DNA of 64,000 bases, from contig NZ_JAQSVC010000004.1 in assembly GCF_029603165.1 (NCBI RefSeq), forward strand, positions 360,558 through 424,557. Direction: 5' to 3'. A program made the position numbers and the translations under genes. Below are positions 46,398 through 54,421 of this stretch, piece by piece (position 1 is the stretch's first letter; each line of letters begins with the position of its first letter). The notes under the pieces were generated by a model. That model ran no database searches. It saw only the letters and a list, made by a program, of their open reading frames with translations, and had not been told where the DNA came from. This DNA is from Galbibacter pacificus. GTDB taxonomy: Bacteria > Bacteroidota > Bacteroidia > Flavobacteriales > Flavobacteriaceae.

Positions 46398-48116
46398 CTA
46401 TGCCTCCCCCTTTTTAGATGCTTTTATTGCATGGTCACACGCTCTGGCGGTTAATGCCATGTAGGTAAGTGAAGGGTTTTGCGTACTTGTTGAAGTCATA
46501 CAGGCACCATCGGTTACATATACGTTTTTACAGGCATGCAATTGGTTCCATTTGTTTAGCAACGATGTTTTAGGATCGTGGCCCATACGTACCCCGCCCA
46601 TTTCGTGTATGTCCAAACCGGGCGCTTTATCGGGGATGTCATGGGCTTTTATGTTGGTAAATCCTGCCGCTTCGAACATTTCGGTAAACTGTTCTACGTA
46701 ATCTGCAATCATTTTTTCATCGTTGTCGTCGTAATCCAAATTGATGCGCAGCTGCGGAATCCCGTACTGATCAGTCTTTTCTGTATCCAGACTAAGCGTA
46801 CTTTCTTCTTTCGGAATGGTTTCCCCCATCATATGCGATCCCACCCGCCAGTTTCCGTATTTCGGGCTTACCAAGTTTTGTTTTAATGCTTCTCCCAGAC
46901 CCTCGGAGTCTTGAATAATCTGTCGGGATGCGCCAAAACCGGCAGCATAGCCCCTTAAAAAATCAGTTTCCTGTTTATGGATATTTCTAAAACGGGGCAC
47001 ATAACCGCTTGTTGGCCTTCTTCCCGTGGTGGTTTTGTCCAGGTTTCCATCGTATTCGGCGCTAATGCTTACCCGGTAATTATGAAAGGCTATGTATTTT
47101 CCTAAAAGGCCATTATCATTTCCAAGGCCGTTCGGGAAACGTTTGGACTTAGAGTTCAGTAAAATCATATTAGAATTAAATGCACTTGCATTTACAAAAA
47201 TAACCGGTGCATAATATTCGGTCATTTCCTTGGTCTTCGCATCGATTACCCGTACTCCGGTGGCCTTTTCCTTTTCATCGTCATAAATAACGGAATGTAC
47301 CACGGCATCGTGCTGCATGGTTAAATTTCCGGTTTTCTGGGCCCATGGAAGGGTGCTTGCATTGCTGCTAAAATAGCCGCCAAACGGACAACCACGCCTA
47401 CAGAGGTCACGGGTTTGGCACATGGCCCGGCCCTGTTTCATGAAAATTTCCTTGTTTTCGGTAATATGTGCACACCGGCCATAAATTACATGGCGCTGGT
47501 TGTTGTATTTTTTGGCAACCACTTCCTTAAAATACTGTTCCGTGGCATTTAACCCCATCGACTTTAAAAATTCACCATCGGGAAGCGTTTCCAAACCATC
47601 GTATTCCCCAGAAATTCCCACAAATTTTTCTACATAGCTGTACCAAGGCGCCAAATCTTTGTAGCGGATAGGCCAATCTACTGCAAAACCATCGCGGTCG
47701 GGGCCTTCAAAATCGAAATCGCTCAACCGTTGGGTCTGCCGTGCCCAAAGCAATGATTTGCCCCCGGTTTGATAGCCCCGGATCCAATCAAAAGGCTTTT
47801 CTTGTATATAAGGCTGTTCTTTGTCTTTGGTAAAAAAATGCTGTGAATCTTCCTTAAAATTATAACACCTTGCGGCAATAGGGTTTTCCTTTTTTACATC
47901 GTATGAAACTTGGTTGGCATCCTTTACCTCCCAAGGCATTAAATTGGTGGTGGGGTAATCTTTTATATGCGTTACATTGCGGCCACGTTCCAGCACCAAG
48001 GTTTTTAAGCCTTTTTCGGTAAATTCCTTGGCAGCCCATCCCCCGCTCATTCCCGAACCGATTACAATCGCGTCGAATGTATTTTTCTTTGTACTATCTA
48101 TATTAAAATTAGGCAT
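46398..48116 (-). CDS. GMC-family FAD-dependent oxidoreductase
   Basis: A 572-residue oxidoreductase, the large subunit of gluconate/glucoside-dehydrogenase-like enzymes. The FAD Rossmann motif VIGSGMSGGWAAKEFTEKG lies at about 17-35, TGGKSLLWARQTQRL near 115, and the C-terminal catalytic region has HEMGGVRMGHD and STSTQNPSLTYMALTARA. No signal peptide is visible, so it may travel with the Tat-exported subunit, whose gene it overlaps by 8 bases. It likely oxidises a sugar or polyol in the periplasm. Confidence 0.9.
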   Translation of the reverse strand: MPNFNIDSTKKNTFDAIVIGSGMSGGWAAKEFTEKGLKTLVLERGRNVTHIKDYPTTNLMPWEVKDANQVSYDVKKENPIAARCYNFKEDSQHFFTKDKEQPYIQEKPFDWIRGYQTGGKSLLWARQTQRLSDFDFEGPDRDGFAVDWPIRYKDLAPWYSYVEKFVGISGEYDGLETLPDGEFLKSMGLNATEQYFKEVVAKKYNNQRHVIYGRCAHITENKEIFMKQGRAMCQTRDLCRRGCPFGGYFSSNASTLPWAQKTGNLTMQHDAVVHSVIYDDEKEKATGVRVIDAKTKEMTEYYAPVIFVNASAFNSNMILLNSKSKRFPNGLGNDNGLLGKYIAFHNYRVSISAEYDGNLDKTTTGRRPTSGYVPRFRNIHKQETDFLRGYAAGFGASRQIIQDSEGLGEALKQNLVSPKYGNWRVGSHMMGETIPKEESTLSLDTEKTDQYGIPQLRINLDYDDNDEKMIADYVEQFTEMFEAAGFTNIKAHDIPDKAPGLDIHEMGGVRMGHDPKTSLLNKWNQLHACKNVYVTDGACMTSTSTQNPSLTYMALTARACDHAIKASKKGEA

Positions 48117-48663
48117 TGATGTTTATTTTTTCGTTAGGGTCTATTGTTTTGGTTCTGTATGAAAAGGCGCCGGGAATTAATTTGTAAGGCATTAACTGCG
48201 TCATGTAATACTCGGTGTTTTTATAGCCCCAAACCGCTGTATGCTTGGTGGTATGCAAAAAGTTTGAAAGGTCTTTGTTTAAAGTTTCATCGTCCATCAG
48301 GTTTTGCAATGTTGCTAACCTTTCCTTTTTGTCCATATCAACAAAATTATCTCCATGTTTTTCCTTAACGGATGCATTAAACCCCCTTAACCCATTTAAA
48401 AAAGAGGCTTGCTGTTCTGGCGAGGCACAATCGTCCAGCATTGTCCAGACAAAATTTTGCACTTTTAGCGAAACCCCGCCCGGGGTATCGGTTTCCGGAA
48501 GTATGGTATCTATCATAGCTTCCAACAATATTTCTTCTTCTGTGGTAATTTTAAGCTTGCTAAGCACCAAAGGCACCCTTTCTTCAGAAAAATTACAGGA
48601 CGGCAATAAAAAAAGCCCTCCCGTTACCAGGCCAAGGTTTCGAATAGCAGTACGTCTTTTCAT
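48109..48663 (-). CDS. Gluconate 2-dehydrogenase subunit 3-like Tat lipoprotein
   Basis: A 184-residue small subunit of GMC-type dehydrogenases. The N-terminus MKRRTAIRNLGLVTGGLFLL carries a twin-arginine pair and is followed by PSC, a lipobox, so a Tat-exported lipoprotein is likely. The body matches the gluconate-dehydrogenase subunit 3 family (LEAMIDTILPETDTPG). It would carry the GMC subunit across the membrane already folded, linking it to the Tat system (tatA at 38986). Confidence 0.85.
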   Translation of the reverse strand: MKRRTAIRNLGLVTGGLFLLPSCNFSEERVPLVLSKLKITTEEEILLEAMIDTILPETDTPGGVSLKVQNFVWTMLDDCASPEQQASFLNGLRGFNASVKEKHGDNFVDMDKKERLATLQNLMDDETLNKDLSNFLHTTKHTAVWGYKNTEYYMTQLMPYKLIPGAFSYRTKTIDPNEKININA

Positions 48664-48782
48664 GGATTTAACGTTTTAGTTTGTCATCAATCTGTTTTTC
48701 AGCACGATTAATGATAGAAGGTAAATATAAAAATAATGTTGAATAAAAGTAAAAAAGCGTTTTATTTTAACGTAATTGATGT

Positions 48783-50858
48783 TTATTCCAAGTATACCGT
48801 TTGGGTAAAGGCACCGTTTACCGCAACGTCCCAAACCTCTACACGCACCCATTTTTTTCCGGTCAGATCAACGGAAAACGAAAAATTCTTGGTTCCAAAC
48901 GCTCTTGTATCGTCAAGGGAAATACGCTCCCTATACGTTTTTTCCCCGTCGCCAGTTACGATTTCCACAAAATGTAAGGGAAAAGTCCAATCGACCTTCA
49001 TCTGTATCGTTGCTTTCTTTTTTTGGGCTCCCGATGCGGTTTGCCCGGAAGCTGAATTGTTTACCGAAAACAACGGAATTAAAATTTCCCCTGTAGTTGA
49101 AAAGAATTTTCCTTCTGTCATGGCCGTTAAAACCGGTTGCCATCCATTTTTAAAGTTTGGCAATGCGTCCATTTTTAAATAATTGATGTTCATATGGGCA
49201 TACATTTCGTTTTCGTGGGCAATGGTAAAAAGATCCGACTCGGCAATTACTTTTTTCCGAAGGCCCCAATTGTTCATATCGTCCATTAAGTCGAGTACGC
49301 GAAGCCCCAACCGTCGTTGGGACAAGTCTGCCGGCATGGCCTTCCATGCGCCGCCCAAAAACCGGTCAGATTTAAAAAACACTTCCTCTTTATATGCATC
49401 GGGATATCCGGTAGAGCCTTTAATCCTCGGGTGGGCCGTCCATGCCAATCCTTTTTCCAGTTCAAGCAAACGCAACATTTCGTCTTTGTCTTTTATCCGG
49501 TATACTTTTCCATGGGTTTCATCTTTGGAGACAAAGGGTTTACCGTCTTCCCTGTTCATAACCCAATAAACAGGTTTGGGAAACAGGGCCATCCAATGTC
49601 CGCCCAGAAACTCGTTGGGCTCTTCCCCGGGAAGCAGAAGAAATGTATCGTCAGAAAGCCGCCTGCATTGTTCAAACAACGCGTCCAGTTCCAACAAGCG
49701 CTTAGGATCGGGACCTTTCGGGTGCGCCGTGTAATGGAATTCCCCTAAGTGGACAATATCGACCCCCATTTGCTTAAAAACATCCACAAATTCAGGTTTT
49801 TGCGGGACCGGTCCCCCTTTCATTACCACGTTCATTATAAATTCATTGTGAAAATGACTTGCCATTGTTTTATGGGATGGAATGGATTTGTATGTGTCGG
49901 CATGTGTATATTTTTTTACCGAGTCCAACAATGCGTCCGGGCCATCGACGCCTAACAAACAAAAGAAATTAAGCCGTTGTTCCGTTCCCGGGGGCGCATT
50001 AAACCATGGCACATATCTATGATCGCCTTTTAGATCCTGCCGAATACCGATACCATATCCCGGGATCATTTCCCTGTAATTGGCCCCATACCAGGTAAAC
50101 TTTAAGTTGAAGGCCTCATCCAAGGGGTAAAAATATTGGTGCGGAGGCGGGAAGACAGCGATTGCCCCATTTTTGGAACTGCCGATAATGGTTCGGTATT
50201 TTACGGCTGTATTTATACTTTTATCTTCAATTGACGGTTTTATTTCCTGAAACGTATGTCCATTGCCCATAAATGCAATTTTATCCCATGCTTTGGCACC
50301 AACCAGCCCGGCATCATACAGAATCGCCGTACTGTCTTTTTTGGTAGCAACCTCCGCTGCTATATTGAAAAGGGGCTCGCCATTATAGATTGTTATTTCA
50401 ATGTTCCCGGAAAAATCGGGTGCCGTAACTTCCCCTATTGTAATTTTAGTCCGGTTTCCGCTCTTGGTAACCTTTACCTCCTTTTTATTGAGTTCCAGCA
50501 CATGTGAAGTATAGGGCCGTGTGGGCACCTTATCAAAAAAAATGGTCCATCCGTTTTCAGGCTTTAAGGTTCTTTTGCCAACATTTATTAAAAAACGGGG
50601 CTCCAATTGCGTGGCTATTTCTTTCAAATTACCATTTTCAATAATGCCGATGGAACGGAACAAAGGCTTGTTTGCTTCAAGGCTAAGTATCATTTTGGCC
50701 ACATTTTTATTTGCGATGGGCCACGTCACTTCGATCTCTTTTTTCTGAAGTTTGAATTTTGTTTCGTTTTCAGCGAGATTTTCGGGTATGGAAACAGGGA
50801 TTTGAGCAGTTAAAAAGAGGGTTTTTAGGAAAATAGCAATAAAAAAATAGGTTTTCAT
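48783..50858 (-). CDS. Secreted CehA/McbA-like metallohydrolase (PHP-type)
   Basis: A 691-residue secreted protein (signal peptide MKTYFFIAIFLKTLFLTAQ). About residues 320-570 look like a PHP-superfamily domain: SHFHNEF, HLGEFHYTAHP, LLPGEEPN and TAHPRIKGS supply His, Glu and Asp candidates for two or three metals. The N-terminal about 300 residues are beta-rich, and a carbohydrate-binding-like C-terminus is possible. CehA-type enzymes hydrolyse phosphoesters or carbamates. It stands alone; the substrate is unknown. Confidence 0.7.
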   Translation of the reverse strand: MKTYFFIAIFLKTLFLTAQIPVSIPENLAENETKFKLQKKEIEVTWPIANKNVAKMILSLEANKPLFRSIGIIENGNLKEIATQLEPRFLINVGKRTLKPENGWTIFFDKVPTRPYTSHVLELNKKEVKVTKSGNRTKITIGEVTAPDFSGNIEITIYNGEPLFNIAAEVATKKDSTAILYDAGLVGAKAWDKIAFMGNGHTFQEIKPSIEDKSINTAVKYRTIIGSSKNGAIAVFPPPHQYFYPLDEAFNLKFTWYGANYREMIPGYGIGIRQDLKGDHRYVPWFNAPPGTEQRLNFFCLLGVDGPDALLDSVKKYTHADTYKSIPSHKTMASHFHNEFIMNVVMKGGPVPQKPEFVDVFKQMGVDIVHLGEFHYTAHPKGPDPKRLLELDALFEQCRRLSDDTFLLLPGEEPNEFLGGHWMALFPKPVYWVMNREDGKPFVSKDETHGKVYRIKDKDEMLRLLELEKGLAWTAHPRIKGSTGYPDAYKEEVFFKSDRFLGGAWKAMPADLSQRRLGLRVLDLMDDMNNWGLRKKVIAESDLFTIAHENEMYAHMNINYLKMDALPNFKNGWQPVLTAMTEGKFFSTTGEILIPLFSVNNSASGQTASGAQKKKATIQMKVDWTFPLHFVEIVTGDGEKTYRERISLDDTRAFGTKNFSFSVDLTGKKWVRVEVWDVAVNGAFTQTVYLE

Positions 50859-51030
50859 AAGGCGGTTTAATTGGTTAAAATAGTTGGTATTAATCCACTA
50901 AAATAAAAAACTATTGCCTGATAAATAGTAAGATGTACGTTTATTTTTTCGGTGAGCCTGTAACTTCTTTTTAATGGTCATTTAAAAATTGATGCTGTGT
51001 CTGCTTGGAAACGCATGGTTCGGGGCATAA

Positions 51031-51060
51031 AAAAATCCACCTCAAAAAAGGTGGATTTTT
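51031..51060 (-). terminator. Terminator downstream of tRNA-Cys
   Basis: AAAAATCCACCT / AGGTGGATTTTT with a six-base loop, immediately after the tRNA on the minus strand and ending in a T-run. Confidence 0.88.
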
Positions 51061-51061
51061 G

Positions 51062-51132
51062 AGGCATCGAGCGGATTCGAACCGCTGTACAAGGTTTTGC
51101 AGACCTCTGCCTAGCCACTCGGCCACGATGCC
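51062..51132 (-). tRNA. tRNA-Cys (GCA)
   Basis: A 71-base tRNA on the minus strand. The acceptor arms GGCATCG / CGATGCC pair fully, the discriminator base is U (identity base for Cys), the anticodon loop reads CTGCAAA giving anticodon GCA, and the T loop GTTCGAATC is standard. CCA is not encoded. Confidence 0.95.
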
Positions 51133-51223
51133 CTTTTACGGACGGCAAATGTAATAAAAATATCGCTTTTAATCCAAAAGAGTTTTTTATTTAATTTAAA
51201 AACTTAAAGGTTGAAACCATAAA

Positions 51224-51580
51224 CTATCTGGCAAGTGTCATTTGTATGGTTACCTGCTCTACATTGCCGCCAATGGGCGGATTTATTTTAGAAACCTCGA
51301 CCGTGGCCTGATCGGCAATAGCTATTTCTTCTAAAATCCGGTCGATAATCCGCTTGGCTACGTGTTCCAATAACTTTGACCGTATGGCCATTTCTTCTTT
51401 TACAATACGGTTTATCTGTACATAATCTACCGTGTCTTTAAGTTGATCGCTCGCCGCAGATGGCTGTAAATTGGCCTTCACCTCTACATCTACCCGATAA
51501 TCACTGCCTATTTTTCCTTCTTCTACCAAACAGCCGTGATAGGCATATACCTGTATATTGGTTACTTTTATTATTCCCAC
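51224..51580 (-). CDS. folB: Dihydroneopterin aldolase
   Basis: A 118-residue folate-pathway enzyme that converts dihydroneopterin to 6-hydroxymethyl-dihydropterin and glycolaldehyde. The N-terminus IKVTNIQVYAYHGCLVEEGK (with the catalytic-loop Glu) and the C-terminal VEVSKINPPIGGNVEQV are family hallmarks. The start is GTG at 51580. Confidence 0.93.
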   Translation of the reverse strand: MGIIKVTNIQVYAYHGCLVEEGKIGSDYRVDVEVKANLQPSAASDQLKDTVDYVQINRIVKEEMAIRSKLLEHVAKRIIDRILEEIAIADQATVEVSKINPPIGGNVEQVTIQMTLAR

Positions 51581-52014
51581 ACCAAATTATTTTTCTGCAA
51601 AAGTACTGCTAAAATTAGGAGTTTATAGAAACAAGATGGATGTAATTTGATATTTTGATCCATATCAATTTACAGCCTGTAACAAATTTAGCACATTTCT
51701 GTTACAAAAAATTTTGAAATTGATCCTTTGTCCTGTCCAATAGTATTTATTCTATTGGGAGATTGTATTATATGACGTGAGTTGGCCCTTAAATAATTTG
51801 CACGGCATTCCGTTAACCTCCCCCATTGGCTTGCGGGAAGCTATTGGTGCTTTTACTGAAACCCACATAAACTTTCGATGATTTAAAACAGCTTTCGAGA
51901 ATGTGACCTCCTCCCAAAAAATGTAGCCTTACCCAAGTTAAGACATTGCTAAATTCAACAATTTATCAGAGTGAATGACGTTCCGATCATACGAACGCAT
52001 AGCTATTGGCAGCT
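51581..52014. other. 434-base stretch without a recognised gene
   Basis: Lies between folB and the hydrolase at 52015. No open frame with a credible family match, tRNA, repeat or terminator was seen on either strand. It may hold the folB promoter at its left end. Confidence 0.6.
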
Positions 52015-53109
52015 TTATCTTACTTGTTTTTTTATCCATTCTGTCATTTCGCGTAAGGCAATAGGAGAAAATGATTCATTTAACGTTGCATATTCTTTTG
52101 GCAATCCTGTTTCACAAGTCTGAAATTGGTGATTTAAATCTGGAAGTTCTTTAATAGTTACATTTTTATTGCCTGATTCCACTAATACCTTTTTCCACTT
52201 CGGTAAATTTTCTTTTGCTAAAACTTGCAAATCCCTTGAGCCGTTAAGTGCAAGAACAGGACATTTCACTTTCCTTATATATACTTTCGGGTCATATCTC
52301 AAGAAATTGATCATCCACGGTCTTAATATCGAATTGACTTGTGCCGATACATACTTTTCATAGGTCATATCTTTTGGTTTATCAGGGTCATTTTTAGATA
52401 TTTCCTGGATATAGGCTATCATTTTTTCTTTCAAAACAGTATCGTTTTTATTCTGCTTTACAAGTTCAAATGCCTCTCGATTTACTTTCTGCAATCGATT
52501 TATTTTAACTTGGTCCACCCCTCTTATTTCGGCAAGGGCCCTTTGTTGGTTTAGTAAGATTTTATCTCCTGCCAGACTCGGCCCCGCCAACGAAACTATA
52601 AATGCTATAGCTGATGAATTCGAAGCTACAATAGGCGCAATTAGACCTCCTTCACTGTGACCTATCAAGCCAATATTATTTTTTTGAATTTCTTTTCTCG
52701 TTAAAAGATAATCTAGAGCAGCACTTACATCTTCGGCAAAATCATATGAATTTGCAGCATCAAAATTCCCCTCTGATTGTCCCACTCCCCTTTTGTCGTA
52801 TCTCAACACCGCAATACCGTTTTTAGTCAAATAGTTGGAAATGTCCAAAAAGGGTTTATGGTCACCAAATTCAGAATCTCTGTTATTTCTACCATTTCCA
52901 CTTATTAGAATAACAGCAGGAAAAGTTGACGGTTCATTTGGTAAAGATAAAGTTCCCTTGAGGGTAATACGGTCTTTGGAATTTTCGAAAGAGACATTTT
53001 CGGAAATAGGTGAAATAAAATTCTGTTGTCCTGATTTTTTAGGGTTTTTACACCCTACAAGGGCAATAAGAAGAATTAAATTTAGGGCACTACAAATAAT
53101 TTGTCTCAT
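52015..53109 (-). CDS. Alpha/beta hydrolase lipoprotein
   Basis: A 364-residue hydrolase with a lipoprotein signal (LLIALVGC, Cys20). Motifs: VILISGNGRNNRD (oxyanion region) near 65, YDKRGVGQSEG near 105, the nucleophile elbow GHSEGG near residue 150, and a C-terminal DLNHQF with the probable catalytic His. The family includes esterases and peptidases of the S9/S15-like type. Substrate unknown. It stands alone. Confidence 0.82.
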   Translation of the reverse strand: MRQIICSALNLILLIALVGCKNPKKSGQQNFISPISENVSFENSKDRITLKGTLSLPNEPSTFPAVILISGNGRNNRDSEFGDHKPFLDISNYLTKNGIAVLRYDKRGVGQSEGNFDAANSYDFAEDVSAALDYLLTRKEIQKNNIGLIGHSEGGLIAPIVASNSSAIAFIVSLAGPSLAGDKILLNQQRALAEIRGVDQVKINRLQKVNREAFELVKQNKNDTVLKEKMIAYIQEISKNDPDKPKDMTYEKYVSAQVNSILRPWMINFLRYDPKVYIRKVKCPVLALNGSRDLQVLAKENLPKWKKVLVESGNKNVTIKELPDLNHQFQTCETGLPKEYATLNESFSPIALREMTEWIKKQVR

Positions 53110-53308
53110 TGAATCACTTTATCTTATGACGATTAAATAAAACCTTTGTTACATGCTATCAAAATTTTAATCACATTGTTGCATCTCTTATAAATAAGCC
53201 TGGGATAAACCATGGATAGTCCATGAGACGTTAAAAAGATTTTGCCAAGGAGCAATAACTGAAATCCAAAACCCCATGAAAGAAAAATACCAATCACATT
53301 GGATTGGC

Positions 53309-53647
53309 TCATTTATATCTTTTACGTTTTTCCCTTCTTTTTTCTTTAATCTTTAAAAAATCGGAAATTTCTTTTTCCCTTTTATTAAAGACTCTTTTAA
53401 AAAAGTCTATTACAGAAATATCAAAATAATCACAGAGGTAAAATAAAGTCCTCATCTCAAAATTTGGGTTAGACTCGTTTCGGCCCATATTTGTTGTGAA
53501 ACCATACTTTTGTTCGAAATCACCATTAACAAATGATTGAGATGCTTGCTTGCCTAGTCCTGAAGCAATTCCTTTCTCCTCTCTTAGCTCTTTTAGTACC
53601 ATCTCTATTGAAGTGGTGTAATGTAAAATGGTTTCCTCATCAATCAT
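53309..53647 (-). CDS. XRE-type helix-turn-helix regulator
   Basis: A 112-residue protein with a helix-turn-helix at about 20-80 (MVLKELREEKGIASGLGKQA, then NGDFEQKYGFTTNMGRNE and MRTLFYLCDYFDISVIDFFK) and a basic tail. The length and layout fit small XRE/Cro-type repressors of Bacteroidetes accessory regions. ATG 53647 is chosen over a TTG at 53671. An inverted repeat just upstream (53671-53706) is its likely operator, so it probably represses itself. The target outside this gene is unknown. Confidence 0.7.
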   Translation of the reverse strand: MIDEETILHYTTSIEMVLKELREEKGIASGLGKQASQSFVNGDFEQKYGFTTNMGRNESNPNFEMRTLFYLCDYFDISVIDFFKRVFNKREKEISDFLKIKEKRREKRKRYK

Positions 53648-53670
53648 ACTCAAAGGAAGAGAATAAATCA

Positions 53671-53706
53671 AAATATTTCAACGACGTTTGTGTCGTTAAA
53701 ATATTT
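53671..53706 (-). promoter_or_regulatory. Operator-like inverted repeat upstream of the XRE gene
   Basis: Arms AAATATTTCAACGAC and GTCGTTAAAATATTT separated by GTTTGT: 15 pairs with one mismatch. It lies 23 bases before the regulator's ATG and overlaps the region where a -7 element would be, which fits self-repression by a dimer. Confidence 0.7.
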
Positions 53707-53795
53707 TAATTATATTTGGTGGAGCCTTATAAGATAAAGGGCTATTTTTGTGATTCTTCTTTTAGAAAAATATTAGAAGCAATTGCTTTGAGTCT

Positions 53796-53957
53796 CGACT
53801 AGAAAACTGGTACTTTTTATGGAAACGAGATGATAAGTAAGTTTGCTCACGACCGCGGGCGTGGGCTCTCTTATCGTTTCCAAGGTATACCAGTACCTCT
53901 AGTCGGTAAGTTGAGTTTCACGCCTTTTTATACTAGTAATTTTAGGCTTACTCAACT
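53796..53957. other. Long structured palindromic element (possible ncRNA or miniature transposon)
   Basis: A long imperfect hairpin from 53796 to 53905. Stems, outside in: CGACTAG/CTAGTCG, ACTGGTA/TACCAGT, GGAAACG/CGTTTCC, ATAAG/CTTAT, and an apical GCTCACG/CGTGGGC with loop ACCGCGGG. A second hairpin follows (AGTTGAG at 53909 with CTCAACT at 53951, enclosing GCC/GGC). TATTTTTG, a promoter -7 match, lies at 53743. It is not a terminator: there is no T-run after the main stem. No reverse transcriptase or transposase gene lies nearby. It may be a structured RNA or the end of a mobile element. Confidence 0.6.
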
Positions 53958-53959
53958 AT

Positions 53960-54322
53960 TCATAGCGCTTGTTTCTTGGTTTTATTCGAAGTTTTGCGAT
54001 CAGATAAAAAAACAGGATGAAACACCAACCGGACAGCTTGATTATCAGGGCACAATACAACGTTGTGTTCACGGTGTATTACATCCTGTTTGCCAAAAAA
54101 CCGAAGTGCCCCATATAGGCACATATTTGTTACGGGAGCCACGCCAAACATTTTCTTTCCGGTATACGATATCTTTTCTCCCGTAATCAACAACTGCACA
54201 TGATCATGGCATCCGGCCATGTGGCCAAACGATGGTTCAGACCTTAAGGCCGTTCTTCCCATGGGAGCTGACCTGCCGATAACACCATTCCCGGCAAGGG
54301 AGGCAGGCATATCCATGGCCAA
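53960..54322 (-). CDS. Hypothetical protein, function unknown
   Basis: A 120-codon frame on the minus strand (MAMDMPASLAGNGVIGRSAP at the N-terminus, later HMAGCHDHVQLLITGEK and GVAPVTNMCLYGALRFFGKQ). Codon choice resembles the G/C-richer genes next door, and no better frame is seen on the plus strand. I do not recognise a family; there is no signal peptide or obvious catalytic motif. It begins about 100 bases from the SusC gene, divergent from it. It could be a gene fragment of the island. Confidence 0.35.
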   Translation of the reverse strand: MAMDMPASLAGNGVIGRSAPMGRTALRSEPSFGHMAGCHDHVQLLITGEKISYTGKKMFGVAPVTNMCLYGALRFFGKQDVIHREHNVVLCPDNQAVRLVFHPVFLSDRKTSNKTKKQAL

Positions 54323-54421
54323 GGATGGGCATGATGATTAGATTTTGAAAGGCCCTTTAGGGATAAAGAGGACATAAGGGGCCAATACCGACAAAACCGA
54401 AGTTTTATAACAACTAAGATT

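Noticed and set aside
51581..52014. Short open frame on the minus strand with a VSVKAPIASRKPMGEV-like segment
   Set aside because: Only about 57 codons between stops, no start in a good context and no family resemblance.
53796..53957. Reading of the palindrome as a retron or 6S RNA
   Set aside because: No reverse transcriptase gene is near and the stems do not follow the 6S layout, so neither name is used.
53830..54186. Plus-strand open frame of 118 codons
   Set aside because: It overlaps the structured palindrome and the opposite-strand frame, has a skewed composition and no recognisable motif. It looks like a shadow frame.
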